DNA of 64,000 nucleotides from Streptomyces tailanensis. GTDB taxonomy: Bacteria; Actinomycetota; Actinomycetes; Streptomycetales; Streptomycetaceae. This document shows positions 24,601 through 33,098 of this stretch, piece by piece. Location of the stretch: contig NZ_VTHJ01000024.1 of the NCBI RefSeq assembly GCF_008386495.1, positions 1-64,000 of the forward strand, given 5' to 3'. Position 1 is the stretch's first letter. Every line of letters begins with the position of its first letter. The notes beneath the pieces were generated by a model that saw nothing but the letters and a program-made list of their open reading frames with translations, ran no database searches and had not been told where the DNA came from. The position numbers and the translations under genes were made by a program.

Positions 24601-26367
24601 TTCTCCTGCGCCCGCGCCACGAACGAGATGAACTACGTGGCGCAGAAGTTCGCCCGCGTGGTCATGGGCACCAACAACGTCGACTCCTGCAACCGGACGT
24701 GCCACGCGCCCAGCGTCGCCGGTCTGTCCGCCGCCTTCGGCTCCGGCGGCGGCACCTCCTCGTACGAGGAGATCGAGCACACCGACGTCATCGTGATGTG
24801 GGGCTCCAACGCCCGCTTCGCGCACCCGATCTTCTTCCAGCATGTACTGAAGGGGATCCACAACGGCGCCCGGATGTACGCCGTCGATCCGCGCCGGACG
24901 TCGACCGCCGAGTGGGCGGAGCGCTGGCTCGGACTGAACGTCGGCACCGACATCCCCATGGCGCACGCGATCGGCCGCGAGATCATCCACGCGGGCCTCG
25001 CCAACGAGGCGTTCATCGAGCGGGCCACCACCGGCTTCGAGGAGTACAAGGCGCTCGTCGAACCGTGGACGCTGTCGCTGGCCGAGAAGGTGACGGGCGT
25101 ACCGGCCGCCGCGATACGGCAGTTGGCGCACGCCTACGCCCGCGCCGAGCGCGCCCAGCTGTGCTGGACCCTCGGCATCACCGAGCACCACAACGGCACG
25201 GACAACGTGCGCGCGCTGATCAACCTGTCGCTGCTGACCGGCCATGTGGGCCGCTGTGCCTCGGGGTTGCAGCCCCTGCGCGGCCAGAACAACGTGCAGG
25301 GCGGCGACATGGGGGCGATCCCCAACCGCCTCCCGGGGTTCCAGGACATCCTCGACCCGGATACCCGGCTGAAGTTCGAGTCGGCGTGGGACACCGTCGT
25401 CCAGCCGCACTACGGGCTGAACCTGACGGAGATGTTCGAGGCCATGGAGGAGGGCTCACTGCGTGCCGTGTACTGCATCGGGGAGAACCCGGCGCAGTCG
25501 GAGGCGGACAGCGAGCAGGCGGTACGGCGGCTCTCGGCCCTCGCCTTTCTCGTCGTCCAGGACATCTTCCTCACGAAGACGGCCCAGTTGGCGGACATCG
25601 TGCTGCCCGCGACCGCCGGGTGGGCGGAGACGGACGGTACGACCACCGACAGTGAACGGCGGGTTCAGCGGGTGCGGCGGGCGATCACGCCGCCCGGTGA
25701 GGCCCGCGAGGACATCGACATCATCTGTGATCTGGCGGGACGCCTCGGGCATGAGTGGAAGTACGCCGACGCGGAGGCCGTCTGGAACGAGCTGCGGTCG
25801 GTGTCGCCGGACCACTACGGGATGACGTACGAGCGTCTTGAGCAGCACCAGGGCATCCAGTGGCCGTGTCCGAGCACGGAGCGGCTCGAACCGACGTATC
25901 TGCACGGACGTCTGTGGTCGCCGAATCCGGCCGAACGCGGGCGTCTCGCGCCCTTCGGGCTCGTCCAGCACGATCCGCCCGTCGATCTGACGGACGAGGA
26001 GTACCCGATCCGCCTCACCACCGGGCGGCGGCTCGACTCGTACAACACCGGTGTGCAGAGCGGGGGTTTCGCCTCGCCGCTGCGGCGCGGGGAGTACGTC
26101 GAGCTGTGCCCGGAGGACGCGGAGCGTTACGGGGTCGTGGTCGGTGAGGAGGTGCGGGTGTCCTCGCGGCGCGGGGCGGTGGTGGCGCCGGTGTGGGTCG
26201 ATCCGGCGCTGCGGCCCGGGCTCGCCTTCATGACCATGCACTTTCCCGACGAGGTGGACACCAACCAGCTGACGATCGAGGCCAATTGCCCGATCGCGGG
26301 GACGGCGGAGTTCAAGGCGTCGGCGATCCGGATCGAGAAGCTGCCCGTCGCGACCATCGTGAGGTGA
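24598..26367 (+). CDS. fdhA: Formate dehydrogenase alpha subunit, molybdopterin domain, N-terminally truncated
   Basis: The sequence begins abruptly at FSCARATNEMNYVAQKFARVVMGTNNVD, inside the molybdopterin domain. It runs to the C-terminal MopB domain (ITLTTGRRLDSYNTGVQ equivalent at IRLTTGRRLDSYNTG, then HFPDEVDTNQLT and CPIAGTAEFKASAIRIEKL). The Mo ligand is a cysteine in NRTCHAPSV (codon TGC at 24700-24702), the position of selenocysteine in E. coli FdhF. About 50-60 residues expected before FSCARATNE are missing and replaced in frame by the panE remnant. About 590 residues remain. Translation would give a chimera from 23932 or a shortened protein from 24598. Function is doubtful. It is followed after 5 bases by fdhB. 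Confidence 0.75.
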   Translation: MFSCARATNEMNYVAQKFARVVMGTNNVDSCNRTCHAPSVAGLSAAFGSGGGTSSYEEIEHTDVIVMWGSNARFAHPIFFQHVLKGIHNGARMYAVDPRRTSTAEWAERWLGLNVGTDIPMAHAIGREIIHAGLANEAFIERATTGFEEYKALVEPWTLSLAEKVTGVPAAAIRQLAHAYARAERAQLCWTLGITEHHNGTDNVRALINLSLLTGHVGRCASGLQPLRGQNNVQGGDMGAIPNRLPGFQDILDPDTRLKFESAWDTVVQPHYGLNLTEMFEAMEEGSLRAVYCIGENPAQSEADSEQAVRRLSALAFLVVQDIFLTKTAQLADIVLPATAGWAETDGTTTDSERRVQRVRRAITPPGEAREDIDIICDLAGRLGHEWKYADAEAVWNELRSVSPDHYGMTYERLEQHQGIQWPCPSTERLEPTYLHGRLWSPNPAERGRLAPFGLVQHDPPVDLTDEEYPIRLTTGRRLDSYNTGVQSGGFASPLRRGEYVELCPEDAERYGVVVGEEVRVSSRRGAVVAPVWVDPALRPGLAFMTMHFPDEVDTNQLTIEANCPIAGTAEFKASAIRIEKLPVATIVR

Positions 26368-26372
26368 CGTAA

Positions 26373-27820
26373 GTGGACCTGCGCTTCGGCGACAGCAAAC
26401 CCACGGACGAGCAGAAGGACGCGGTCGACGCGCCGCTCGGGCCGCCGGAGTCCTCCTGGGAGAGCGCCGACCGCTCCGACGCCGACCTTCGCTGGGCGCG
26501 GGGCGGCCGGGAGGCCCGGGAGCGCCGTGACCTGCTGTTGCCGGGGTTGCACGCGATCAACGACCGGGTCGGCTGGATCAGTGAGGGCGCGCTGGACTAT
26601 CTGTGCCGTCGGCTGACGGTGCCGCCGGCGGAGGCATACGGGGTGGCCACGTTTGACGACTACCGCGCCCACGGCGGCTACACGGCCCTGCGCCGCGCCT
26701 TCGAGCTCGGCCCCGCCGGAGTCATCCGTGAGGTGACCGACTCGGGCCTGGTCGGACGCGGTGGCGCCGCCTTCCCCACCGGCCGCAAATGGCAGGCCAC
26801 GGCGTCCCAGCCCGACCATCCGCACTACCTCGTCTGCAACGCCGACGAATCGGAGCCGGGCACCTTCAAGGACCGCGTGATCATGGAGGGTGACCCGTTC
26901 GCGCTGGTCGAGGCGATGACGATCGCGGCGTACGCGACGGGCGCGCACCAGGGCCATCACTATCTGCGCGGCGAGTATCCACGGGCCCTGCGCCGCCTGG
27001 AGCACGCCGTCGCGCAGACCCGGGCGCGCGGTCTGCTCGGGGACGACGTCCTCGGGCAGGGCTACGCGTTCGACATCGAGATCCGGCGGGGTGCGGGCGC
27101 GTACATCTGCGGTGAGGAGACGGCTCTCTTCAACTCCATCGAGGGGTATCGGGGCGAGCCGCGTTCGAAGCCGCCGTTCCCGGTGGAGAAGGGCCTGTTC
27201 GGCAAGCCGACGGTCGAGAACAACGTGGAGACGCTGGTCAACGTCCTGCCGATCCTGACGATGGGCGCCCCCGCGTACGCGGCGATCGGGACGGGGCGCT
27301 CCACCGGCCCGAAGCTGTTCTGCGTGTCGGGGAGGGTGGAACGGCCCGGCATCTACGAGCTGCCCTTCGGCGCGACGCTCGGCGAGCTGCTGGAGCTGGC
27401 CGGGGTAGGGGAACGGCTGCGGGCAGTGCTGCTCGGCGGCGCGGCCGGTGGTTTCGTACGGCCGGACGAGCTGGACATCCCGCTCACCTTCGAGGGCACG
27501 AGGGAGGCGGGCACCACGCTCGGCTCGGGGGTGGTGATGGCCTTCGACGGCACGGTTCCGCTGCCCCGGCTGCTGCTGCGGATCGCGGAGTTCTTCCGGG
27601 ACGAGTCGTGCGGGCAGTGCGTGCCGTGCCGGGTCGGGACCGTACGGCAGGAGGAGGCGCTGCACCGGATCGTGGAGCGGACGGGTGCGGCGGCCGCCGA
27701 TGACATCACGCCGCTCAGGGAGGTCGGTGCACGATGCGGGACGCCTCGATCTGCGGTCTCGGGCAGACCGCGTGGAACGCCGTGGAATCCGCCATCGACC
27801 GCTTGGGGGCGAACGAATGA
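26373..27820 (+). pseudogene. Formate dehydrogenase beta (NuoE-NuoF-like) gene with internal deletion and frameshift
   Basis: From GTG 26373 the protein begins as a NuoE-type subunit (LLPGLHAINDRVGWISEGALDYLCRRLTVPPAEAYGVATF). At about 26654 it jumps to DDYRAHGGYTALRRAF, so the thioredoxin-like [2Fe-2S] cysteine segment is missing. The NuoF part is good: FMN/NADH motifs GLVGRGGAAFPTGRKW, CNADESEPGTFKDR, GAGAYICGEETAL, and cluster cysteines SCGQCVPCRVGT. Near 27729-27734 one base is missing. The true end (MRDASICGLGQTAWNAVESAIDRLGANE, stop 27820) is in another frame, so the fourth cluster cysteine (ICGLG) is lost, and the shifted frame runs on into the next gene. The original stop overlapped the next ATG. 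Confidence 0.8.
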
Positions 27821-28677
27821 CCGCGATACCGCTGGGTGTGCCGCGCCGGCTGGTGAAGTTCACGATCGACGGGCAGGAGGCCAGGGTCCCCGAGGGCTCG
27901 ACGATCCCCGACGCCTGCCGGGCCGCCGGGAAGGACGTCCCGACCCTGTGCGAAGGGGACATCCTCAGGCCCAAGAACGCCTGCCGCGTGTGCGTGGTAA
28001 AGGTCGAAGGGTCCCGAACCCTCGTACCGGCCTGTTCCCGCAAGGCCGAGGGCGGGATGGAGGTGAGGACCGACACCGAGCGGGCTCGGCACAGACGCAA
28101 GATCGTGCTGGAGCTGCTTGCCTCCTCGGTCGATCTGTCGACAACCCTTCGGGTCGCCGAGTGGATCAAGGAGTACGAGGCGAAACCGGACCGCTTCGGC
28201 CCGGAAGCGGCCCGGGTCGACGAGGAGCCGAGGATCGACAACGAGCTGTATGTGCGGGACTACGACAAGTGCATCCTCTGTTACAAGTGCGTGGACGCGT
28301 GTGGGAACCAGTGGCAGAACAGCTTCGCGATCTCCGTGGCCGGGCGTGGATTCGATGCGCGGATCGCGGTGGAGCACGACGCGCCCCTCACGGATTCCGC
28401 CTGCGTGTACTGCGGGAACTGCATCGAGGTGTGCCCCACCGGGGCCTTGTCCTTCAAGTCCGAGTTCGACATGCGGGCGGCCGGTACGTGGGACGAGTCG
28501 GCGCAGACGGAGACGACCACCGTGTGCGCGTACTGCGGAGTGGGCTGCAGCCTCACCCTTCACATGCAGGACAATGAGATCGTGAAGGTCACCTCGCCGC
28601 ACGACAGCCCGGTGACCCACGGCAACCTTTGTATCAAGGGCCGTTTCGGCTACCAGCACGTACAGAACCGGGACTGA
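27817..28677 (+). CDS. Formate dehydrogenase N-terminal iron-sulfur subunit (detached FdhA N-terminus)
   Basis: This 286-residue protein has a [2Fe-2S] ferredoxin domain (DACRAAGKDVPTLC, NACRVCVVKVEG, PACSRKAEGGMEV) and two [4Fe-4S] motifs, CILCYKCVDACG and CVYCGNCIEVCPTGAL. It then has the first piece of a molybdopterin domain, CAYCGVGCSLTLHMQDNEIVKVTSP through GNLCIKGRFGYQHVQNRD, where it stops. In most bacteria all this is the N-terminus of FdhA. Here it is encoded after fdhB, so the two halves of FdhA are separate and in permuted order, as I recall for other Streptomyces. It looks intact. ATG 27817 overlaps the original fdhB stop, and fdhD follows 7 bases later. Confidence 0.88.
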   Translation: MTAIPLGVPRRLVKFTIDGQEARVPEGSTIPDACRAAGKDVPTLCEGDILRPKNACRVCVVKVEGSRTLVPACSRKAEGGMEVRTDTERARHRRKIVLELLASSVDLSTTLRVAEWIKEYEAKPDRFGPEAARVDEEPRIDNELYVRDYDKCILCYKCVDACGNQWQNSFAISVAGRGFDARIAVEHDAPLTDSACVYCGNCIEVCPTGALSFKSEFDMRAAGTWDESAQTETTTVCAYCGVGCSLTLHMQDNEIVKVTSPHDSPVTHGNLCIKGRFGYQHVQNRD

Positions 28678-28684
28678 ACACGAC

Positions 28685-29533
28685 ATGGGACGAGTCACGG
28701 AACGACGCAAGGTGATCCGGATCCGGGACGGGGCGGTCTCCACCCGGCCGGACACGCTGGTCGCCGAGGAACCGCTGGAGATCCGGCTCAACGGCAAGCC
28801 GCTGGCGATCACCATGCGCACGCCGGGTGACGACTTCGCGCTGGCCGCCGGGTTCCTGGTGAGCGAAGGGGTGCTGGCGGAGCAGGGCGATCTGCAGAAC
28901 ATCGTGTACTGCGCGGGTGCGACGGTGGACGGGTCGAACACCTACAACGTGGTCGACGTGAAGACCGCACCGGGGGTGGCCATCCCCGACATCACCCTCG
29001 AACGGAACGTGTACACGACGTCTTCCTGCGGGCTGTGCGGCAAGGCGTCGCTGGATGCCGTCCGTACGACGGCCCGCTGGCCCATCGCCGACACTCCCCC
29101 GGTCCGCGTCGAACCCGAGTTGCTCGCGAGCCTCCCCGACCGGCTGCGCGCGGCCCAGCGGGTCTTCGACCGGACCGGGGGGCTCCACGCGGCGGCGCTG
29201 TTCTCGGAGGACGGTGAGCTGCTGGACGTGCGGGAGGACGTGGGGCGGCACAACGCGGTGGACAAGCTGGTGGGGCGGGCGTTGCAGAACGGGGGGCTGC
29301 CGCTGTCCCGGACGATTCTGCTGGTGTCGGGGCGGGCGTCGTTCGAGCTGGCGCAGAAGGCGGTCATGGCGGGGATTCCGGTGTTGGCGGCGGTGTCTGC
29401 GCCGTCGTCGCTGGCGGTGGATCTGGCCGCGGAGGCGGGGCTGACGCTGGTGGGGTTCCTGCGGGGCGCCTCCATGAACGTGTACGCGGGGGAGCATCGG
29501 CTTGCCCTGCGGACCGCGGCCGCCCAGGGCTGA
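28685..29533 (+). CDS. fdhD: Formate dehydrogenase accessory sulfurtransferase FdhD
   Basis: This 282-residue protein is complete and conserved. It has EEPLEIRLNGKPLAITMRTPGDDFALAAGFLVSEG, the catalytic CxxC loop TSSCGLCGKASLD, DVREDVGRHNAVDKLVG, ILLVSGRASFELAQKAVMAGIPVLAAVSAPSSLAVDLA and GFLRGASMNVYAG. FdhD passes sulfur from the IscS desulfurase to the molybdenum cofactor of formate dehydrogenases. Its integrity contrasts with the damaged fdhA and fdhB genes ahead of it, so it may serve another formate dehydrogenase in the genome or be an orphan. It starts 7 bases after the Fe-S subunit gene. Confidence 0.95.
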   Translation: MGRVTERRKVIRIRDGAVSTRPDTLVAEEPLEIRLNGKPLAITMRTPGDDFALAAGFLVSEGVLAEQGDLQNIVYCAGATVDGSNTYNVVDVKTAPGVAIPDITLERNVYTTSSCGLCGKASLDAVRTTARWPIADTPPVRVEPELLASLPDRLRAAQRVFDRTGGLHAAALFSEDGELLDVREDVGRHNAVDKLVGRALQNGGLPLSRTILLVSGRASFELAQKAVMAGIPVLAAVSAPSSLAVDLAAEAGLTLVGFLRGASMNVYAGEHRLALRTAAAQG

Positions 29534-29654
29534 ACCGGCTGGCGAGGCCCCGACCGGCGGGGAGCGCCCCCTGCGTCGGCGGGGTCCCGTCTTTTTTTCT
29601 CGCCCCCGCCGCCCCTACCCGTCCCTCCCCCACTCTCGGGTGCGGGTGGGTGGG

Positions 29655-29703
29655 GGCTTGTCGCGCGGTTCCCCGCGCCCCTAAAAAACCAGGGGGCGCC
29701 CCC
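29655..29703. repeat. Streptomyces intergenic repeat with GGGGGCGCCCCC palindrome
   Basis: The segment contains CTTGTCGCGCGGTTCCCCGC, an A6 tract and the perfect 12-base palindrome GGGGGCGCCCCC (29692-29703). From memory this GCGC-GGTTCCCCGCGCCCC-A-tract pattern is scattered widely between Streptomyces genes. It may also end fdh transcription. Confidence 0.55.
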
Positions 29704-29779
29704 TTGGCCCCCTCACCCTTGGCCTGACGGTCCGTCACCAAGCCGTCAAGACACGCCTGTCCGCAACTCGCGCATGGTT

Positions 29780-29850
29780 CTTGTGGGTGCCCTTTGGGCA
29801 CAAGTAGCGTCTGTGGCCGCACGTTGGACGTGGGATGTCCAGATGTCCAT
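29780..29850 (+). promoter_or_regulatory. Candidate regulatory sites upstream of the sialidase
   Basis: Nested inverted repeats CTTGTG (29780-29785)/CACAAG (29799-29804) and GTGCCC (29787-29792)/GGGCAC (29796-29801) are followed by the tandem 8-mers ATGTCCAG and ATGTCCAT (29835-29850), 32 bases before the sialidase ATG. No matching regulator is adjacent. Confidence 0.4.
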
Positions 29851-29881
29851 ATGCCTAGACGGATGAAGGGCTGGCCGCACC

Positions 29882-31852
29882 ATGCCGTCGAGTCTTCACG
29901 CACGCCTCAGAACCACCCTCCTCGCGTTACTCACCACCGGCGCCCTTCTGGCCGTCGCCCATCCCACCGGAGCGGCGACCGACGTCGCGCAGGAGGCGAG
30001 GGCCGGTGAGTTCGAGGAGCAGGTGCTGTTCAAGGCTTCCCAGGACCCCGGCTATGCCTGCTTCCGCATCCCGGCCGTCGTCAGGACGACGAAGGGCACG
30101 CTGCTGGCGTTCGCCGAGGGCCGGGTGCTGAACTGCGGGGACGCCGCCGACATAGACATCGTGCTGAAGCGGTCCACGGACGGCGGCCGTACGTGGGGGC
30201 CGCTTCAGGTCGTCAACGAGGGCGCGGGCGACACGCACGGCAACCCGGCACCCATCGTGGACCGCGAGACCGGCCGGATCGTGCTGGCCGAGACGTACAA
30301 CACGGGCCGTACGGACAGCGCGAGCTGCTCAGTGCCCTGCGACCGCACCCCGCATCTCCAGCACAGCGACGACGACGGCCTGACCTGGTCCACGCCGCGC
30401 GACCTGAGCGCCGAGATCCGCCCGGCCCACTGGAACTCCTGGTACGCCACCGGCCCCGTGCACGGCATCCAGCTCAGCAAGGGCAGGCATGCCGGCCGTC
30501 TCGTCTTCGGGGTGAACACCGAGACCTGGGCGAACGGCCGGGTCACCGCCAACCACGCCGCGCTCATCACCAGCGACGACGGCGGCGACAGCTGGAAGAT
30601 CGGCGCGACGGACTCATGGCCGATCGCGGACGTCGGCACGTTCCGCCAGAAGCCGTCCGAACTGACGCTGACGGAGCGTCAGGACGGCTCGGTGTTCGTC
30701 AGCGGCCGGGAGCAGGACGGCACCGACCTCGGCCATCGCAGCCAGACCGTCAGCCGTGACGGCGGCGACAGTTTCGTCTCCCCGTTCCGGGCCCAGCCGG
30801 ACTTGTACACGCCTCAGGTCCAGGGCTCCGTGCTGCGGCTGGGCGACCGGATGCTGCTGGCCTGCCCGGCCGACCCGGACCGCCGCCGGACCATGATGGT
30901 CCGCTCCTCGTACGACAGCGGACGCACCTGGGAGAGCGTGGACCGGGGCACGGTCGTCACCACGGACTGGTCCGGCTACTCGGACCTGGTGCGGATCGGC
31001 GGCGACGGTGGCAGCGACGTCGTGGGGCTGATGTACGAAGGGGGAGCTATAGATGCCCGGGACGAGATCCGCTTCGCCCGCTTCACCGAGGACTGGCTGA
31101 AGCCGCGCCGGGGCGCCGACCCGACGACCCCGGACAGGGCGCCCCACGGCAAGCGGGCCGCCGTGCTCGGCGGTGCGCGTCCGACGGACGGGGCGTTCGG
31201 CGGCGCCATCGCGTTCGACGGCACCGACGACGCCGTACGGCTGCCGTACCGCCGCCAATTTCCGCTGGGGACGAAGAACTTCACCGCCTCGCTCTGGTTC
31301 CGCTACACGGCCACCACCGGTGAGCAGCCGATGCTGTGGATGGGCGGGGTCGGGACGACCCAGCCGCAGGTGTGGCTGCGCGGGGAGCCGGCGGCCGGGC
31401 GGCTGACCGGGCTGATCACCGTGCGGGACGGGGCGACCGCGCCGCGGACCGCGTCCGTACGGTCGACGGACGCGTACAACGACGGGCAGTGGCATCACCT
31501 CGCGCTGCGTCGGGATGGGGGTACCTCCCGCGATGGGGGCCCCTCCCGCTCGAACGAAGCTGAGAGTGGGGGAGAAGCCGAGCGTGGGGGAGGGAAGCTC
31601 ACGCTGTTCGTGGACGGCACGCCGTTCAGCACCGCCGATGTGACGGGATCGGTGAGCCGGAACTCCCCGTTCGGGGTGCACATCGGGCAACGGGTCGACA
31701 GCCGGGTCCACTTCACCGGCGCCCTCGACGAAGTCCGCGTCTACGACCGGGCGTTGAGCGACCAGGAGGTGATGGGACTGCGCGCCGCGAGTACGACGTC
31801 CCGGGGCTCGATCCTGTGGCTGCCCATGGACCGGGTGAGCGGAGGCAACTAA
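29882..31852 (+). CDS. Secreted exo-sialidase with C-terminal LamG domain
   Basis: This 656-residue protein has a signal peptide (LRTTLLALLTTGALLAVAHPTGAA). The GH33 catalytic propeller covers about 45-410, with the arginine-triad FRIP motif (YACFRIPAVV), Asp-boxes such as STDGGRTWG, SDDDGLTWS, SRDGGDSF and SYDSGRTWE, and the acidic E of LTLTERQDGSVFVSGREQ. A LamG/concanavalin-like domain follows (GAIAFDGTDDAVRLP, TASLWFRY, DGQWHHLALRRDGG, KLTLFVDGTPFS, GALDEVRVYDRALSDQEV). It would release terminal sialic acid or KDO-like sugars. Codon 16 is TTA (29927-29929), so translation may need the bldA tRNA. A palindromic repeat adds about 25 odd residues inside the LamG domain (31514-31593) without breaking the frame. 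Confidence 0.92.
   Translation: MPSSLHARLRTTLLALLTTGALLAVAHPTGAATDVAQEARAGEFEEQVLFKASQDPGYACFRIPAVVRTTKGTLLAFAEGRVLNCGDAADIDIVLKRSTDGGRTWGPLQVVNEGAGDTHGNPAPIVDRETGRIVLAETYNTGRTDSASCSVPCDRTPHLQHSDDDGLTWSTPRDLSAEIRPAHWNSWYATGPVHGIQLSKGRHAGRLVFGVNTETWANGRVTANHAALITSDDGGDSWKIGATDSWPIADVGTFRQKPSELTLTERQDGSVFVSGREQDGTDLGHRSQTVSRDGGDSFVSPFRAQPDLYTPQVQGSVLRLGDRMLLACPADPDRRRTMMVRSSYDSGRTWESVDRGTVVTTDWSGYSDLVRIGGDGGSDVVGLMYEGGAIDARDEIRFARFTEDWLKPRRGADPTTPDRAPHGKRAAVLGGARPTDGAFGGAIAFDGTDDAVRLPYRRQFPLGTKNFTASLWFRYTATTGEQPMLWMGGVGTTQPQVWLRGEPAAGRLTGLITVRDGATAPRTASVRSTDAYNDGQWHHLALRRDGGTSRDGGPSRSNEAESGGEAERGGGKLTLFVDGTPFSTADVTGSVSRNSPFGVHIGQRVDSRVHFTGALDEVRVYDRALSDQEVMGLRAASTTSRGSILWLPMDRVSGGN
31514..31593. 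repeat. Compound copy of the hairpin element inside the sialidase LamG domain
   Basis: Within the LamG domain, between LRRDGG and KLTLFVDG, about 25 low-complexity residues are encoded by a copy of the element seen at 54010 and 56038. The core is 31532-31574, in the inverse orientation (CGCTCGAACGAAGC centre, GAGAGTGGGGGAG end). It is flanked on each side by partial duplications. The frame is kept. Confidence 0.7.
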
Positions 31853-31862
31853 CGTCCCTTCC

Positions 31863-33098
31863 GTGCCCGACGACACACGAGCACGACGGCTGTCGGGGAC
31901 CGGACCCGCCCTGATCCTGGGCCTGGTGCTGGTCCTCGCGACCGTGCTGCTCACCGCCCTCCCGGACGACGACCGGGAGGGCGGCCGCACCTGCACGGCC
32001 CGTACGGTGCGGGACTGGGACCCCGACACGTCCCTGACCGGCGAGTTCGCCCGCTACGGCGACGACGCCACCCGCACCGACGACTGGACCGGCGGCGACG
32101 GCACCCACTCGGTGCGGCTCCCGGACGGGCGGGTGCTGTGGCTGTTCTCCGACACCTACCTCGGCCCGGTGTACGCACCGCCCAACCCGGTCGGCGAGTC
32201 CGTGACGTGGCGGGACGTCTCGGCGCCCCTGGTGCGCAACTCGGCCGTGGTGATGTCCCCTTCGGGCCGCCTCGAAGCCACGCTCCCGGCGCCCGTGTTC
32301 CCGGACCCGGCCCCGCAGCAGTGGCGCTGGCCGGTGGCCGCCCGGGTCGAGCCCCGCTCCCCCGGCTCGGCCGAGCAGGCCGTACGCGTGCTGCTGTGGA
32401 CGCGGACGGCGGGGCAGTCGCCGTGGATCTACGGGGTGCCCACGGCCACGGAGGTGGCCACGCTGTCGCTGCCGGATCTGCGCCTGGAGGGCATCACGAC
32501 GGTGCTGGACCAGGGGTCCGTCGCCGATCCCGCCCGGCGTGTCCTGTTCGGCACGACAGCCGTCGACGCGGGCGACTGGACCTACGTCTTCGGCGGCACC
32601 GACGCCCAGGCCGCCTCCCGGCCGACCTCCCACGCGTATGTCGCCCGGGTGCCGCGCGGCAGGCTCGGCCAGCCGGGGGCGTGGGAGTACTGGGACGGCT
32701 CCCGGTGGGCGGTGCGGGGGCGTCCGGCGGCGGTCCTCGGGAACGGGGAGGACAAGGGGGTGGGCAGCGCGTTCACGGTCGTACGGGACGGCCGTACGTA
32801 TGTGCTGTTCACCATGGCCGCCGGTACCGAGGGGCTGACGACCGTCACCGCGTACTGGGCCTGCTCCCCCACCGGCCCCTGGCACGGGCCCACCAGGGGC
32901 TTCAGTCCGCCGCTGCCCGACGTCGGGGTCGCGGCGTACAACCCGCAGGCGCACGAGGCGGCCGGCGACGGGCGCCTCGTCCTCAGCTACGACGTCAACT
33001 GGCTGGACGCGAACGGGACGACGGCGCAGCTGAACATCACGCGGAACGTGACCCTGTACCGACCGCGGTTCGTATCGCTTCGTCTCGCTGCTCCGTGA
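31863..33098 (+). CDS. Membrane-anchored propeller-like protein (DUF4185/DUF5005-like)
   Basis: This 411-residue protein has an N-terminal membrane anchor (ALILGLVLVLATVLLTAL, residues about 17-35). The extracellular domain has repeated blade-like motifs: GGDGTHSVRLPDGRVLWLFSDTYLG, RNSAVVMSPSGR, DWTYVFGGTDA, SHAYVARVPRGRLGQPGAWEYWDG, and SAFTVVRDGRTYVLFTMAAGT, then YNPQAHEAAGDGRLVLSYDVNW. This pattern resembles the glycosidase-like five-bladed DUF4185/DUF5005 proteins; no catalytic residues can be assigned. It starts at GTG 31863, 10 bases after the sialidase stop, so it is probably cotranscribed. Its last 62 bases overlap the convergent BASS transporter gene. Confidence 0.75.
   Translation: MPDDTRARRLSGTGPALILGLVLVLATVLLTALPDDDREGGRTCTARTVRDWDPDTSLTGEFARYGDDATRTDDWTGGDGTHSVRLPDGRVLWLFSDTYLGPVYAPPNPVGESVTWRDVSAPLVRNSAVVMSPSGRLEATLPAPVFPDPAPQQWRWPVAARVEPRSPGSAEQAVRVLLWTRTAGQSPWIYGVPTATEVATLSLPDLRLEGITTVLDQGSVADPARRVLFGTTAVDAGDWTYVFGGTDAQAASRPTSHAYVARVPRGRLGQPGAWEYWDGSRWAVRGRPAAVLGNGEDKGVGSAFTVVRDGRTYVLFTMAAGTEGLTTVTAYWACSPTGPWHGPTRGFSPPLPDVGVAAYNPQAHEAAGDGRLVLSYDVNWLDANGTTAQLNITRNVTLYRPRFVSLRLAAP

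Larger units (their letters stand above)
29534..29881. other. 348-base intergenic region between fdhD and the sialidase gene
   Basis: The left half holds inverted repeats with a T7 run near 29591, and then a Streptomyces-type intergenic repeat (29655-29703). The right half is the sialidase promoter region with a nested dyad (29780-29804) and a direct repeat ATGTCCAG/ATGTCCAT (29835-29850). I see no convincing gene. Confidence 0.6.

Noticed and set aside
24690..24715. Possible selenocysteine codon in formate dehydrogenase
   Set aside because: The codon at the Mo-ligand position is TGC (24700-24702), cysteine, not TGA; no SECIS-like need arises.
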